64,000 nucleotides of DNA from Sedimentitalea todarodis (GCF_032595355.1 NZ_JASMWN010000003.1:62001-126000), one strand, 5' to 3'. Shown: positions 7,805-16,862, numbered from the stretch's first letter. Program-made: numbers and translations. The notes: generated by a model from the sequence alone, not told the origin.

Positions 7805-8808
7805 TGGTTGCCTGGAACCGGGATGAAAGCCATTTGCCTGCGGCGTTGCGCGGATTGCGCCTGCCGCTGGTCGGATCACCGATGTTCATCGTGTCCGGCC
7901 CCGAACTGGTCATTGCACAATGCAAGGCCGGGATCATCGGGTCGTTTCCCGCGTTGAACGCCCGCGAGGCCGAGGGCGAGCCGCCGTTGCTGGAGATATG
8001 GCTCCAACAGATCAACGACGAACTCGACCGCCACAATCAGGAGAACCCCGACCGGCCCGCAGCACCCTTTGCGGTCAACCAGATCGTACATCGATCAAAC
8101 GTGCGGCTGGAACGTGATCTGGAGATTTGCAACCGCTACAAGGTTCCGATCTGGATCACGTCGCTTGGCGCACGCGTCGAAGTGAACGAAGCCGCGCATG
8201 ATTGTGGCGGGATCGTTCTGCATGACATCATCAACAATACCTTTGCCAAGAAGGCGATCGACAAAGGTGCCGACGGGTTGATCGCCGTGGCGGCCGGGGC
8301 CGGCGGACATGCCGGACCGCAATCGCCCTTTGCCCTGATCCGCGAAATTCGAGAATGGTTTGACGGGCCGCTGCTGTTGTCGGGGGCCATCGCCACCGGA
8401 GAGGCGTTGCTGGCGGCATGCGCGCTCGGGGCGGATTTCGGCTATGCGGGATCGCCGTTCATCGCCACCACCGAAGCCAATGCACAGGCCGAATACAAGG
8501 AGATGATCGTCACCAGCGGGGCCGAGGATATCGTGACGTCTTCGTTGTTTACCGGGGTTTCTGGGAACTACCTCAAACCTTCGATCACCGCCGCAGGAAT
8601 GGATGCCGAGAACCTTCCGTCCGCCGATGCGAGTTCGATGAATTTCGGATCGGGATCGTCCAAACCAAAAGCCTGGAAAGAAATCTGGGGATCCGGGCAG
8701 GGGATTGGGGCCATCGACAAAGTCATGGATACGGCGGAGTTGGTGGACGGGATCGAACGCGCGTTTCTTGAGGTCGGGGCGCGGCTGGCCAACGAGTTCT
8801 CGACCTAG
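7804..8808 (+). CDS. Nitronate monooxygenase-like FMN-dependent TIM-barrel protein
   Basis: This roughly 334-residue protein belongs to the 2-nitropropane dioxygenase/nitronate monooxygenase family. LPLVGSPMFIVSGPELVIAQ opens the FMN barrel. GADGLIAVAAGAGGHAG (phosphate-binding glycine loop) and LLSGAIATGEALLAACALGADFGYAGSPF are family hallmarks, shown here in parts. Members oxidise nitronates, and related proteins act as quinone or enoyl reductases. The open frame reaches back to 7693, but the ATG at 7804 has an AGGGG site and overlaps a small ORF stop. It sits in the acyl-CoA gene run and abuts the phosphatase-fold gene (TAG then ATG with no gap). Confidence 0.88.
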   Translation: MVAWNRDESHLPAALRGLRLPLVGSPMFIVSGPELVIAQCKAGIIGSFPALNAREAEGEPPLLEIWLQQINDELDRHNQENPDRPAAPFAVNQIVHRSNVRLERDLEICNRYKVPIWITSLGARVEVNEAAHDCGGIVLHDIINNTFAKKAIDKGADGLIAVAAGAGGHAGPQSPFALIREIREWFDGPLLLSGAIATGEALLAACALGADFGYAGSPFIATTEANAQAEYKEMIVTSGAEDIVTSSLFTGVSGNYLKPSITAAGMDAENLPSADASSMNFGSGSSKPKAWKEIWGSGQGIGAIDKVMDTAELVDGIERAFLEVGARLANEFST

Positions 8809-9459
8809 ATGGCAGAGCTTCTGGTCATCCGGCATGCTCAGGCAAGCTTTGGGGCGGATAACTATGATCAGTTGTCAGATCTTGGGCATCAACAATCGGA
8901 ACTGGCCGGAGAGGCCTTGCGCACATCCGGGTGGGTGCCGGACCGGTTGGTGACCGGTTCGTTGACCCGCCAGCACGAGACCCTTGCGTCCATGGGCTTT
9001 GCCGAGCCACCGGAGCAGCACGCGGGTCTGAACGAATATGATTTTCACGATCTGCTATCGGTGCGGTTTCAGGGAAATGTACCCGACCCTGTGCGCCACG
9101 ATCGCAAGACCCATTTTCGCACGTTACGCGAGACCATTCTTGAGTGGCAGGCCGGTGGATTGGCCGGAGCCAGGGAAAGCTGGAAACAATTCTCAGATCG
9201 CGTTGAAAACGCCCGAAGATTTTCCACCGACACCACGGCGCGGCGGGTTCTGGTGATCAGTTCCGGTGGCCCGATTGGTGAATTGGTCAAGGCAAGCCTT
9301 GGTGCCCCGGACGCACAGATGATGGCGCTGAATCTTCAGGTCAAGAATACGTCCTGGACGCGGTTCTTCTTCAACGCCTCGACCTTTCTGCTGCATGAAT
9401 TCAACGCCACCCCGCATTTCTCTACGCCGGATCGGGCAAAAATGCTTACCTTCAGCTGA
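8809..9459 (+). CDS. Histidine phosphatase-fold protein
   Basis: The 216-residue product starts MAELLVIRHAQASFG, with the RH dyad (R8, H9) of the phosphoglycerate mutase fold. The motif is RHAQ rather than the usual RHG. GSLTRQHETLASMGF supplies the second conserved arginine, and VLVISSGGPIGEL stands where the family normally has a second histidine (HGG); here it reads SSGG. The start codon follows the previous stop directly, and the kinase-like gene begins 9 bp after. Partnership with a phosphotransferase in one operon suggests a phospho-acyl-CoA or phospho-metabolite role. The missing second histidine makes activity uncertain. Confidence 0.8.
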   Translation: MAELLVIRHAQASFGADNYDQLSDLGHQQSELAGEALRTSGWVPDRLVTGSLTRQHETLASMGFAEPPEQHAGLNEYDFHDLLSVRFQGNVPDPVRHDRKTHFRTLRETILEWQAGGLAGARESWKQFSDRVENARRFSTDTTARRVLVISSGGPIGELVKASLGAPDAQMMALNLQVKNTSWTRFFFNASTFLLHEFNATPHFSTPDRAKMLTFS

Positions 9460-9468
9460 GGATTGGCC

Positions 9469-10497
9469 ATGACGAACGAGACGCAAACACTCGATCTTGA
9501 AGCGGTCGGCAGATACCTGACGCAACATCTGCAAGGGTTTTCCGGCCCCCTGTCGGCGCGCAAGTTCGAAACCGGTCAGTCCAACCCGACATTCCTGTTG
9601 ATGACGCCGGAACGCAACTATGTTCTGCGCCGCAAGCCGCCGGGAACGTTGCTGAAATCCGCCCATGCCGTAGATCGCGAATTTCGCGTTCAAAAGGCGC
9701 TGGCCGGCACCGACGTGCCGGTCGCCAAGATGCATCTGCTGTGCGAAGACGACAGCGTGATCGGGTCGATGTTCTACATCATGGAGCATATGGACGGTCG
9801 CAATTTCAACGACCCGACCATGCCGGATGTCACCAACGATGGGCGTGGGGCCGTGATCGACGACATGAACCGGGTTCTAGCAGCGCTGCACATGGTCGAT
9901 ATCGAGGCGGTTGGGCTGTCGGATTATGGCCCGCCGGGCAGCTATTTCCAGCGACAGGTGGAGCGTTGGTCAAAACAATACCGCGCCTCTGAAACCGATC
10001 CCGTCCCGGCCATGAATGAATTGATGCGCCTTCTGGTCGAACGGATGCCGGAAGAGGATGGCCAACGCACCCTGGTGCACGGCGACTATCGCCTCGACAA
10101 CATGATCTTTGAAAAGGGCGGCACGGGCTGTCTCGCCGTGCTGGACTGGGAATTGTCCACCATTGGCCATCCCTTTGCCGATCTCGCATCGGTCATCATG
10201 CAGTGGCAGATGCCGCCGGGCCGAGAGGGTCGGGGGCTTGCAGGTGTTGACCGTCAGGCGCTTGGGCTGCCAAGTGACGCCGAGTTTATCGCCCGATATT
10301 GCGAGCGCCGCGGATTACCCGAGATCGAGAATTTCGGGTTCTACCTGTCCTTTTGTTTCTTCCGGATGGCGGCGATCATTCAGGGTGTTTTGAAACGAGC
10401 GTTGGATGGTAATGCCAGCAACCCCGAGCGGGCAATGAAGATCGGCCAATATGTGCCGGTGTTCGCCGATCACGGGCTCAGAGCGCTGTCAGAATAG
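9469..10497 (+). CDS. Phosphotransferase family protein, ACAD10/ACAD11 kinase-domain type
   Basis: This 342-residue protein has the aminoglycoside phosphotransferase/ACAD10-11 N-terminal fold: GQSNPTFLL glycine loop, NYVLRRKPPGTLL with the ATP-binding lysine region, LVHGDYRLDNMIF with the Brenner-type catalytic Asp, and VLDWELSTIGHPFADLA with the metal-binding Asp. In ACAD10/11 and bacterial LvaA this domain phosphorylates the 4-hydroxyl of 4-hydroxyacyl-CoA. A matching ACAD11-like dehydrogenase lies at 24508. The ATG at 9469 is preceded by GAGGA; a TTG at 9463 is an alternative. It ends the first plus-strand run, 31 bp before the IclR gene. Confidence 0.87.
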   Translation: MTNETQTLDLEAVGRYLTQHLQGFSGPLSARKFETGQSNPTFLLMTPERNYVLRRKPPGTLLKSAHAVDREFRVQKALAGTDVPVAKMHLLCEDDSVIGSMFYIMEHMDGRNFNDPTMPDVTNDGRGAVIDDMNRVLAALHMVDIEAVGLSDYGPPGSYFQRQVERWSKQYRASETDPVPAMNELMRLLVERMPEEDGQRTLVHGDYRLDNMIFEKGGTGCLAVLDWELSTIGHPFADLASVIMQWQMPPGREGRGLAGVDRQALGLPSDAEFIARYCERRGLPEIENFGFYLSFCFFRMAAIIQGVLKRALDGNASNPERAMKIGQYVPVFADHGLRALSE

Positions 10498-10528
10498 GGC
10501 GGCACTGTCGCTGTGAAGGGAGGCAAAC

Positions 10529-11332
10529 ATGTCGGATACAGAGTTCGGAGCCAACGCGGAGGAGGCGAAGGATCGCAATTTCATCACGGCGCTTGCGCGT
10601 GGTCTGGATGTTCTGCGGTGCTTTCGCCCCAATGAAACCGATCTGACAAACAACGATATTTCCGAACGCACGGGCCTGCCAAAACCCACGATTTCACGCC
10701 TGACACATACGCTTTGCAAACTGGACTACCTGGTAGCGGATGCGCGCACCGGAAGCTATCGGCTCAGCGCTGGTGTGCTGCAGTTGGGCTATGGTGTGCT
10801 GTCGGGAATGGAGATCGGGGAACGCGCTGCGGATGCAATGCGCGCGTTGCGCAATGGTCCAAACTCTTACATCACCTGCGCGCTGGCGGAACGGCATAGA
10901 ATGGATGCGGTCTATGTTGCCGTGCAAAGATCACGGGAGGAGATTTCGCTGACAATGCATGTGGGCTCACGACTGCCCCTGTTCTTTTCCGCGGCCGGAC
11001 GGTCAATACTTGTCGGGATGAGTGACAGGGATCGGGCCGCAGTATTTCGATATGCCAATGAACGTGACCCGGACGGGCAGGAGGCACGTCAGAGCAGCAT
11101 CGAACGGGCGATGGATGAATACAAGGCGAACGGCTTTTGCACCGGATACGGCGACTGGCGTCCAGATGTAAATGGCATTGCGGTTCCGGTCTATTCCCTG
11201 AACGGTGCGCGGGTCTATGGTTTGAATGTGGGCGGGCCGGCGTTTCATGTCAAAAAGAAGCAACTTGAACAGCACTACGCCAAGAGCCTGATTGATGCGG
11301 CTCAGACTCTGAGTTGCCGCCCGTCCGGTTAG
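10529..11332 (+). CDS. IclR family transcriptional regulator
   Basis: The 267-residue protein has an N-terminal winged helix (about 18-75, ALARGLDVLRCF and GLPKPTISRLTHTL) and a C-terminal effector-binding domain (about 90-260, PLFFSAAGRSILVGM and GDWRPDVNGIAVPV). IclR proteins typically control catabolic operons for aromatic or short-chain acids and respond to pathway intermediates. It lies between the kinase gene and the HAAT transporter genes on the same strand. It is thus a good candidate regulator of one or both groups. GAAGGGAGG precedes the ATG. Confidence 0.92.
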   Translation: MSDTEFGANAEEAKDRNFITALARGLDVLRCFRPNETDLTNNDISERTGLPKPTISRLTHTLCKLDYLVADARTGSYRLSAGVLQLGYGVLSGMEIGERAADAMRALRNGPNSYITCALAERHRMDAVYVAVQRSREEISLTMHVGSRLPLFFSAAGRSILVGMSDRDRAAVFRYANERDPDGQEARQSSIERAMDEYKANGFCTGYGDWRPDVNGIAVPVYSLNGARVYGLNVGGPAFHVKKKQLEQHYAKSLIDAAQTLSCRPSG

Positions 11333-11809
11333 GGCACGCCACAGAATCGGCTCAAAAATTGTGGAACCCGATTTTACTCTGCGGAACAAATACCGGTTCT
11401 CACGCTTGCGATGATTAGGATATCTTGATCGATCGCGGCTGTCTGCTGCTCGTTCTGGAGCAATCCGCTGACCGCGATTTGACATGCCCGACTCTTAAAC
11501 CTGCATGCGGGAGTTGCAGCGAGTCTTTCCCGGAAATTGATCAGATTTATGGTTTGAAAACATATATATATTTTGATTTCCTAACGTGTTTTTTTCGCTG
11601 TCGATCTCCAGCAACAGGCAACTCGATGGGCAGGTGGTTGCGCGAGCAACCTTGATATCGACGGTGGTCATTTGCGACCACGGAGTTACGCCGCGTGAGG
11701 CACTGTAGAATGCTTGACTTTGAACGCCGATATGCAACTCTTCGCGCAGTGCTTGACGTAAGAAATGAACACCGAGAACAGTCAAGCTGCGTGATAGGGA
11801 GAAAACGAC
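11333..11809. promoter_or_regulatory. 477-bp non-coding region ahead of the first HAAT operon
   Basis: No gene is supported here. A GAAC-N8-GTTC palindrome (11384-11399) could be an IclR-type operator. An AT-rich patch around 11540-11600 contains AAAACATATATATATTTT (11557-11574), unlike the surrounding composition. A CTTGAC hexamer near 11713 could be a -35 element but lacks a convincing -10. The length and position fit a regulated promoter region for the transporter operon starting at 11810. Confidence 0.4.
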
Positions 11810-13051
11810 ATGCGCATCACCACCAGAGTAGGTGTATCCAGCGTTCTGGCACTGGCCATCAGTGCAGGCGCGGCATTTGCCGAGAACATCAAGATCGCGT
11901 TCATCGACCCGCTGTCGGGGCCATTTGCCAGCACCGGGACAAACGGATTGAACCAGTACGAGTTCGCGGCTCAAAAGCTCGTCAACGAAAAGGGCGGGGT
12001 TCTCGGTGGCGATATGTTCGAGATCGTTGGATTTGATAACAAGATCAGCCCCAAGGAATCCCTGATCCAGCTTCAGGTCGCCATCGATCAGGGCATTCGG
12101 TACATCGTACAGGGCAACAGCTCGGGCGTCGCCAACGCTCTCACAGAAGCCATTGAAAAGCATAACAAGCGCAATCCCGATACCCGGGTGCTGTTCCTGA
12201 ACTATTCGGCGGTCGATCCCGCGCTAACCAACGACAAATGCAATTTCTGGCATTTCCGCTTTGATGCCAACGCCGACATCAAGATGGACGCGCTGACGGA
12301 TGTGATCGCGCAAGACGAAAGCATCTCCAAGGTCTATGTCATCGGGCAGGATTATTCGTTCGGCAAGGCCGTCGCCGCTGCCGCTGTCGGTATGCTCGGG
12401 GAAAAGCGGCCCGACATCGAGATCGTCGGCAACGAGTTGCATCCCATCGGCAAGGTGAAGGACTTTACCCCTTACGCGCGCAAGATCGTCGCTGCCGAAG
12501 CGGATGCCGTGATCACCGGCAACTGGGGCTCCGACATGCTGGGCCTCGGCAAGGCCGTGATCGAAAACGGCTATACCGGCCCGATCTTCAACTATTATGC
12601 GGGTTCAGACGGTATTACCGCAGCCTTTGGCGAAAGTGGCAAAGGCATTCTGATGCAGGTTTCGGAAGGCAAACTGAACCCGCCGGAAGAATCCGCCATG
12701 GAGTATTTTTCTGCGTTCCGTGAGAAGTATCCAGAATCCGATACCTCGCAGCCCCGGATCACCAACGTCATTGAAATGCTCGCGAAGGCGATCGAGACCG
12801 CGGGCACTGCGGATGACGTGGTCGCCGTCGGAAACGCCCTTGAGGGCATGGAGCATGAGTCCATCTGGGGCGGAAAGGTCTATATGCGTCCACAGGACCA
12901 TCAGGCCATTCAGGATGTTCACATCATGGCGCATACCAATGAAGGTGTGCAGATCGACTTCGACAATTCCGAGTTCGGTGCGGTTACTGTCAACACCGTC
13001 GAAATGGCGGCAATGGACAGTGACACCACCTGCAAGATGAAGCGTCCCTGA
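11810..13051 (+). CDS. HAAT-family ABC transporter substrate-binding protein
   Basis: The 413-residue periplasmic protein has a Sec signal peptide (about 1-24, ending AAFA) and then KIAFIDPLSGPFASTGTNGL, the usual start of a LivK-type type I binding fold. Its neighbours (two permeases, two ATPases) complete a branched-chain-amino-acid-type importer. In catabolic clusters, such systems often carry aromatic or aliphatic acids or amides rather than leucine; given the acyl-CoA genes downstream, an organic acid is likely. An AGGGAG ribosome site precedes the ATG. A hairpin lies after the stop codon. Confidence 0.9.
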   Translation: MRITTRVGVSSVLALAISAGAAFAENIKIAFIDPLSGPFASTGTNGLNQYEFAAQKLVNEKGGVLGGDMFEIVGFDNKISPKESLIQLQVAIDQGIRYIVQGNSSGVANALTEAIEKHNKRNPDTRVLFLNYSAVDPALTNDKCNFWHFRFDANADIKMDALTDVIAQDESISKVYVIGQDYSFGKAVAAAAVGMLGEKRPDIEIVGNELHPIGKVKDFTPYARKIVAAEADAVITGNWGSDMLGLGKAVIENGYTGPIFNYYAGSDGITAAFGESGKGILMQVSEGKLNPPEESAMEYFSAFREKYPESDTSQPRITNVIEMLAKAIETAGTADDVVAVGNALEGMEHESIWGGKVYMRPQDHQAIQDVHIMAHTNEGVQIDFDNSEFGAVTVNTVEMAAMDSDTTCKMKRP

Positions 13052-13065
13052 CAGCGGCACGCTAA

Positions 13066-13095
13066 CCCCTATCCCTGAAATCTCGGGGGTAGGGG
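13066..13095 (+). terminator. Attenuator-like hairpin after the binding-protein gene
   Basis: Bases 13066-13075 pair with 13086-13095 (10 bp, one T-G pair) around a 10-nt loop, followed by CCTTTCA without a real T-run. The position between binding-protein and permease genes fits partial termination or 3' mRNA protection that raises binding-protein dosage. Confidence 0.55.
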
Positions 13096-13137
13096 CCTTT
13101 CACATTCCACCTATATCATTCCGCCGGGGAGACTGAG

Positions 13138-14094
13138 ATGGATCTCATACTCGTCAATCTGATCGACGGGCTTGTCACCGGATTGCTGCTGTTCATGCTG
13201 TCCGCAGGGCTGACCCTCATTTTTTCGATGATGGGAGTCCTGAATTTCGCCCACGCCAGCTTTTACATGTTGGGAGCCTATTTCGCGTACCAGATCAGCA
13301 CCTTCATGGGGTTCTGGATGGGGTTGCTTCTGGCCCCCCTGATCGTCGGTATCGCCGGTGCGGGCATTGAACGCTATGGATTGCGAAAGGTGCACCAATA
13401 TGGCCATGTTCCAGAGCTCATCTTTACCTTTGGACTGGCCCTGCTGATCGAAGAGGTGGTGCAATTCGTCTGGGGAAAGAGCCAGATGCCGTATAATCCG
13501 CCCGAAATTCTGCAATTCACCCTGTTCTCGATCTCTGGCAATTCGATCCCGGCCTACAAGGTGTTCATGATCTTCGTGTCCATCGCCATTTTTCTGGCAC
13601 TGCTCTATATCCTTACGCGAACGCGGGTTGGAATGGTGATTCAGGCCGCGCTGAGCTATCCGAAAACGGTCGAGGCCCTGGGGCACAACGTGCCTCTGGT
13701 TTTCATGGGCGTGTTTGGCGTTGGAACCGCGCTTGCGGGCGTCGCCGGGGTTATTGCCGGTCCGGTTCTCGGGACCTTTCCGGGCATGGCCTTTCTGTTG
13801 GGATCCATCGTGTTCGTAACCATCGTGATCGGGGGGTTGGGATCGCTGTGGGGGGCGCTGGTTGCATCGCTCCTGATCGGCTGGATCACCACCTTCGCGG
13901 CAAGCTACAACGTCGCCATGGCTGACATCCTGATCGCCATGGGTTTTGAACAACCCATCGATCTGTCCGAAAGCGCCTGGCGGGATTTGTGGTCCCTGAC
14001 CTTGCCGCAGATCGGGCCGATTCTGCCCTATCTGTTGATGGTGCTCATTCTCGTCTTCCGCCCCTACGGGTTGTTTGGAAAGCGTGACGTATGA
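13138..14094 (+). CDS. HAAT ABC transporter permease, LivH type
   Basis: This 318-residue inner-membrane permease has about eight hydrophobic segments. The LivH-like features are GLLLFMLSAGLTLIFSMMGV followed by LNFAHASFYMLGAY, then SYPKTVEALGHN and the conserved GGLGSLWGAL loop near the C-terminus that contacts the ATPases. It pairs with the LivM-type permease, whose ATG overlaps this stop codon (ATGA). GGGGAGACTGAG precedes the start. It forms the first of two membrane subunits of the importer beginning at 11810. Confidence 0.92.
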   Translation: MDLILVNLIDGLVTGLLLFMLSAGLTLIFSMMGVLNFAHASFYMLGAYFAYQISTFMGFWMGLLLAPLIVGIAGAGIERYGLRKVHQYGHVPELIFTFGLALLIEEVVQFVWGKSQMPYNPPEILQFTLFSISGNSIPAYKVFMIFVSIAIFLALLYILTRTRVGMVIQAALSYPKTVEALGHNVPLVFMGVFGVGTALAGVAGVIAGPVLGTFPGMAFLLGSIVFVTIVIGGLGSLWGALVASLLIGWITTFAASYNVAMADILIAMGFEQPIDLSESAWRDLWSLTLPQIGPILPYLLMVLILVFRPYGLFGKRDV

Positions 14095-15380
14095 GCGACA
14101 TGGCAAACAAGAGCGCGACCACCCGCCGCAGCGGCATCACGCTCGCTATGGCGATGCCCTGGATCCTGGCGACTGTGATCCTGGCGATTGTTCCCTTCGT
14201 CTTTGCATCCAACAGCGCCATCACGATCATGAACCAGATGGCGATCACCATCATTTTTGCCCTGGCCTACAACATGCTGCTGGGGCAGGGCGGGATGCTG
14301 TCCTTTGGTCATGCGGTCTATATGGGCGTCGGCGGCTTCATGTGTGTTCACATCATGAACTACGTCGAAGACTATAGTCTGCCCCTGCCACTGCCGGTGC
14401 TGCCGCTGTTTGGGGGTTTGTTTGGTCTGGGATTGGCCACGATTGTCGGCTCCTTCTCGACACGCAAGGCGGGCACCGTGTTCGCGATGATCTCGCTTGG
14501 GGTTGGCGAGTTGATCGCGGCCTGTTCGGTAATCATCGTCGTCTTTTTCGGCGGTGAGGAAGGTGTCAGCGGCGACCGGACCTATGGGATGCCGGTCTTT
14601 GGGGTCGAGTTCCTGCAACAGATCGAGGTCTACTACCTGATCGCCTTCTGGCTGCTGCTGTCTGCATTCCTCATGTATCTGTATTCGCGCACCCCGATCG
14701 GTCGGATGGCCAACGCGGTTCGCGACAACCCGGAACGGGCCGAATTTCTCGGATATTCCGCGCGTTGGGTCCGGTTCTTTTCCTTCTGTGCGTCCGGCTT
14801 TTTCGCCGGCATTGCGGGCGGCCTGTTCGCGATCAACTATGAAATTCTGACCGAAGAAAATCTGAACCTTGTGCAATCCGGCTGGATCTTGTTGATCACC
14901 TTCCTTGGGGGGGTCGGGTTTTTCTTTGGGCCAATCATCGGAGCGGTGTTGTTCACACTGCTGCAAACAGTGCTCAGCCTCGAAACCGAACTCTGGCAGC
15001 TTTATCTGGGTGCGCTCTTTGTCGCGACGGTGATGTATTTTCCTGGCGGCATGGCCGGTATTCTGATGATGCATGTTCCCGCCATTCGGCTCGGCAAGGC
15101 GGGATTGCTGGTTGTACCATATATCAAGACATTGCTTCCGGCAGTGATCGGCACTCTGGGCTTGGCGGCGTTGATCGAGACAGTCTTTCACGTTCGGCAT
15201 GCAGCGACCGGTGAGCATGAAATGACGCTGTTCTGGATGACATTTGACAGTCACGCCGTGTTGCCCTGGATCACGATGTTTGCCGTGATGGTTGTCAGCT
15301 TCTGGATAACCCGCCGAAATCTGCCAGAGCTGAAAGCCGCGTGGCACGACGCCAATACGATCGGAGGGAATCCGTCATGA
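14091..15380 (+). CDS. HAAT ABC transporter permease, LivM type
   Basis: The 429-residue membrane protein has LivM features: YNMLLGQGGMLSFGHAVYMG, SLGVGELIAACS, the coupling-region motif NAVRDNPERAEFLGY, and FFGPIIGAVLF. At 429 residues it is longer than E. coli-type core LivM proteins. The extra part is an additional hydrophobic stretch at the C-terminus (about 345-410), probably two or three further membrane segments. The start overlaps the previous stop by 4 bp, and the end overlaps the next start by 4 bp, so the unit is tightly coupled. Confidence 0.9.
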   Translation: MSDMANKSATTRRSGITLAMAMPWILATVILAIVPFVFASNSAITIMNQMAITIIFALAYNMLLGQGGMLSFGHAVYMGVGGFMCVHIMNYVEDYSLPLPLPVLPLFGGLFGLGLATIVGSFSTRKAGTVFAMISLGVGELIAACSVIIVVFFGGEEGVSGDRTYGMPVFGVEFLQQIEVYYLIAFWLLLSAFLMYLYSRTPIGRMANAVRDNPERAEFLGYSARWVRFFSFCASGFFAGIAGGLFAINYEILTEENLNLVQSGWILLITFLGGVGFFFGPIIGAVLFTLLQTVLSLETELWQLYLGALFVATVMYFPGGMAGILMMHVPAIRLGKAGLLVVPYIKTLLPAVIGTLGLAALIETVFHVRHAATGEHEMTLFWMTFDSHAVLPWITMFAVMVVSFWITRRNLPELKAAWHDANTIGGNPS

Positions 15381-16159
15381 GCAGTCAGCCGGGACAGGCC
15401 GGGACGCCCGCGCTTCTGATTGACGACCTGCGCAAGAGCTTTGGCAAGACCGAGATCATTCGGGGTGTGAACCTGTCCATCGCCCGAGGCGAGCGGCACG
15501 CCGTGATCGGGCCGAACGGCGCAGGGAAGTCGACCCTGTTCAACCTGATCACCGGTCGATTTCCGTGCAGCGGCGGAAAGATCAAGCTACACGGTCAGGA
15601 TCTGAAGGGGCTGGCACCGTTTCAGATCAACCGGATGGGCCTGAGCCGCTCCTTTCAGATCACCAACATATTCCCGAACATGAGTGTCTTCGAAAACGTC
15701 CGCTGCTCGCTGCTCTGGAGCCGGGGATACAGGTATTCCTTCTGGCACATGGTCAGCAAATCCCGCGAACTGACCGAGGCCACCGACGCGGTACTTGAGC
15801 AGATCAACCTGACGGAACGTCGCGAGTTGCCCGCCGGGACGCTGTCTTATGCGGAACAGCGCGCGCTTGAGATCGGGATAACGATGGCGGGGGGTGCGGA
15901 TGTGATCATGCTGGATGAACCAACCGCCGGTATGAGTCATTCGGAAACCGATTACATCATGGATCTGATCCGGCAGGTGACGGTCAACAAGACGCTGATC
16001 ATGGTAGAGCATGACATGGGCGTCGTCTTTGGATTGGCCGACTATATTTCGGTTCTGGTGTATGGCGAGATCATTGCCACCGGTCGTCCCGAAGAAGTGC
16101 GCGCCAACCCAAAGGTACAAGAGGCGTATCTGGGCGCGGCATTGGAGGCGGAGCACTGA
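15377..16159 (+). CDS. HAAT ABC transporter ATPase, LivG type
   Basis: The 260-residue cytoplasmic ATPase has Walker A GPNGAGKST (about 46-54), the signature LSYAEQRALEIG in place of LSGGQ as usual in LivG, Walker B VIMLDEPTAGMS and the switch histidine in VEHDMGVVFG. The frame opens at 15341, but the ATG at 15377 overlaps the LivM stop (ATGA), fits operon coupling and gives a normal length. One base separates its stop from the LivF start. Together the two ATPases power the importer. Confidence 0.92.
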   Translation: MSSQPGQAGTPALLIDDLRKSFGKTEIIRGVNLSIARGERHAVIGPNGAGKSTLFNLITGRFPCSGGKIKLHGQDLKGLAPFQINRMGLSRSFQITNIFPNMSVFENVRCSLLWSRGYRYSFWHMVSKSRELTEATDAVLEQINLTERRELPAGTLSYAEQRALEIGITMAGGADVIMLDEPTAGMSHSETDYIMDLIRQVTVNKTLIMVEHDMGVVFGLADYISVLVYGEIIATGRPEEVRANPKVQEAYLGAALEAEH

Positions 16160-16160
16160 T

Positions 16161-16862
16161 ATGCTGGAAGTCGAAGATCTTCACGCCTACTACGGAAAAT
16201 CCCACATTCTTCAGGGCGTGAATATGAACATTCAGGAAGGCGAGATTGTTGCCCTTCTGGGTCGCAATGGTGTCGGGCGCTCGACCACTTGCAAGGCCAT
16301 CATGGGCGAGGTCCCACCGCAGGGGTCCGTGCGTTTCAAGGGGCAGGAACTCGCAGGCAAGAAAGCATTTGAAGTTGCCAATCTCGGGTTGGGATATGTC
16401 CCTGAAAATCGCGATATTTTTCCGGGACTGACCACGCGGCAGAACCTGATCCTTGGCCTCAAACCAGGCCAAAAGGATGGGGCCGGGCGCTGGTCGATGC
16501 AGGACATGTTCGATCTGTTCGAGAACCTGCAGAACCGCGCCGATGTCGAAGCGTCGGTATTGTCCGGTGGTGAGCAACAGATGCTGACCATGTGCCGGAC
16601 CCTCATGGGTGACCCGGATTTCATCATGATCGACGAACCGACCGAAGGATTGTCGCCGCAGATGACGCAAAAGGTCGCCGAGTTGCTGCAGGAAATCGCA
16701 AGGCGCGGGATCGCGACGTTGCTGGTGGAGCAGAAACTGGCCATCGCCATGGACATCGCCCACCGCGTATATGTCATGGGGCACGGGCAAGTGGTCTTTG
16801 AGGGAACCCCGGATGAATTGCGCGCCCGGGAAGATGTGCGCAAGGAATGGCTCGAAGTCTAG
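16161..16862 (+). CDS. HAAT ABC transporter ATPase, LivF type, Walker A Lys to Arg
   Basis: The 233-residue LivF-type ATPase starts MLEVEDLHAYYGKSHILQGV. The Walker A loop reads GRNGVGRST with arginine R40 where the catalytic lysine is expected (codon CGC at 16278). The rest is ordinary: LSGGEQQML signature, FIMIDEPTEGL Walker B with glutamate, and VEQKLAIAMDIAHRVYVM. The frame opens at 16011, but the ATG at 16161 matches the family start and follows the LivG stop by one base. The substitution could lower ATPase activity at one site; I believe some LivF relatives share it, which I could not check. Confidence 0.9.
   Translation: MLEVEDLHAYYGKSHILQGVNMNIQEGEIVALLGRNGVGRSTTCKAIMGEVPPQGSVRFKGQELAGKKAFEVANLGLGYVPENRDIFPGLTTRQNLILGLKPGQKDGAGRWSMQDMFDLFENLQNRADVEASVLSGGEQQMLTMCRTLMGDPDFIMIDEPTEGLSPQMTQKVAELLQEIARRGIATLLVEQKLAIAMDIAHRVYVMGHGQVVFEGTPDELRAREDVRKEWLEV

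Noticed and set aside
11495..12163. Minus-strand 222-codon frame over the HAAT promoter region
   Set aside because: Mostly opposite the binding-protein gene. It has no ribosome site and no recognisable family.
13111..14106. Minus-strand frame opposite the first LivH-type permease
   Set aside because: Antisense pattern as above; the plus-strand permease is well supported.
14064..15347. Minus-strand frame (427 codons) opposite the first LivM-type permease
   Set aside because: Same antisense pattern, no start signals, no recognisable domain.
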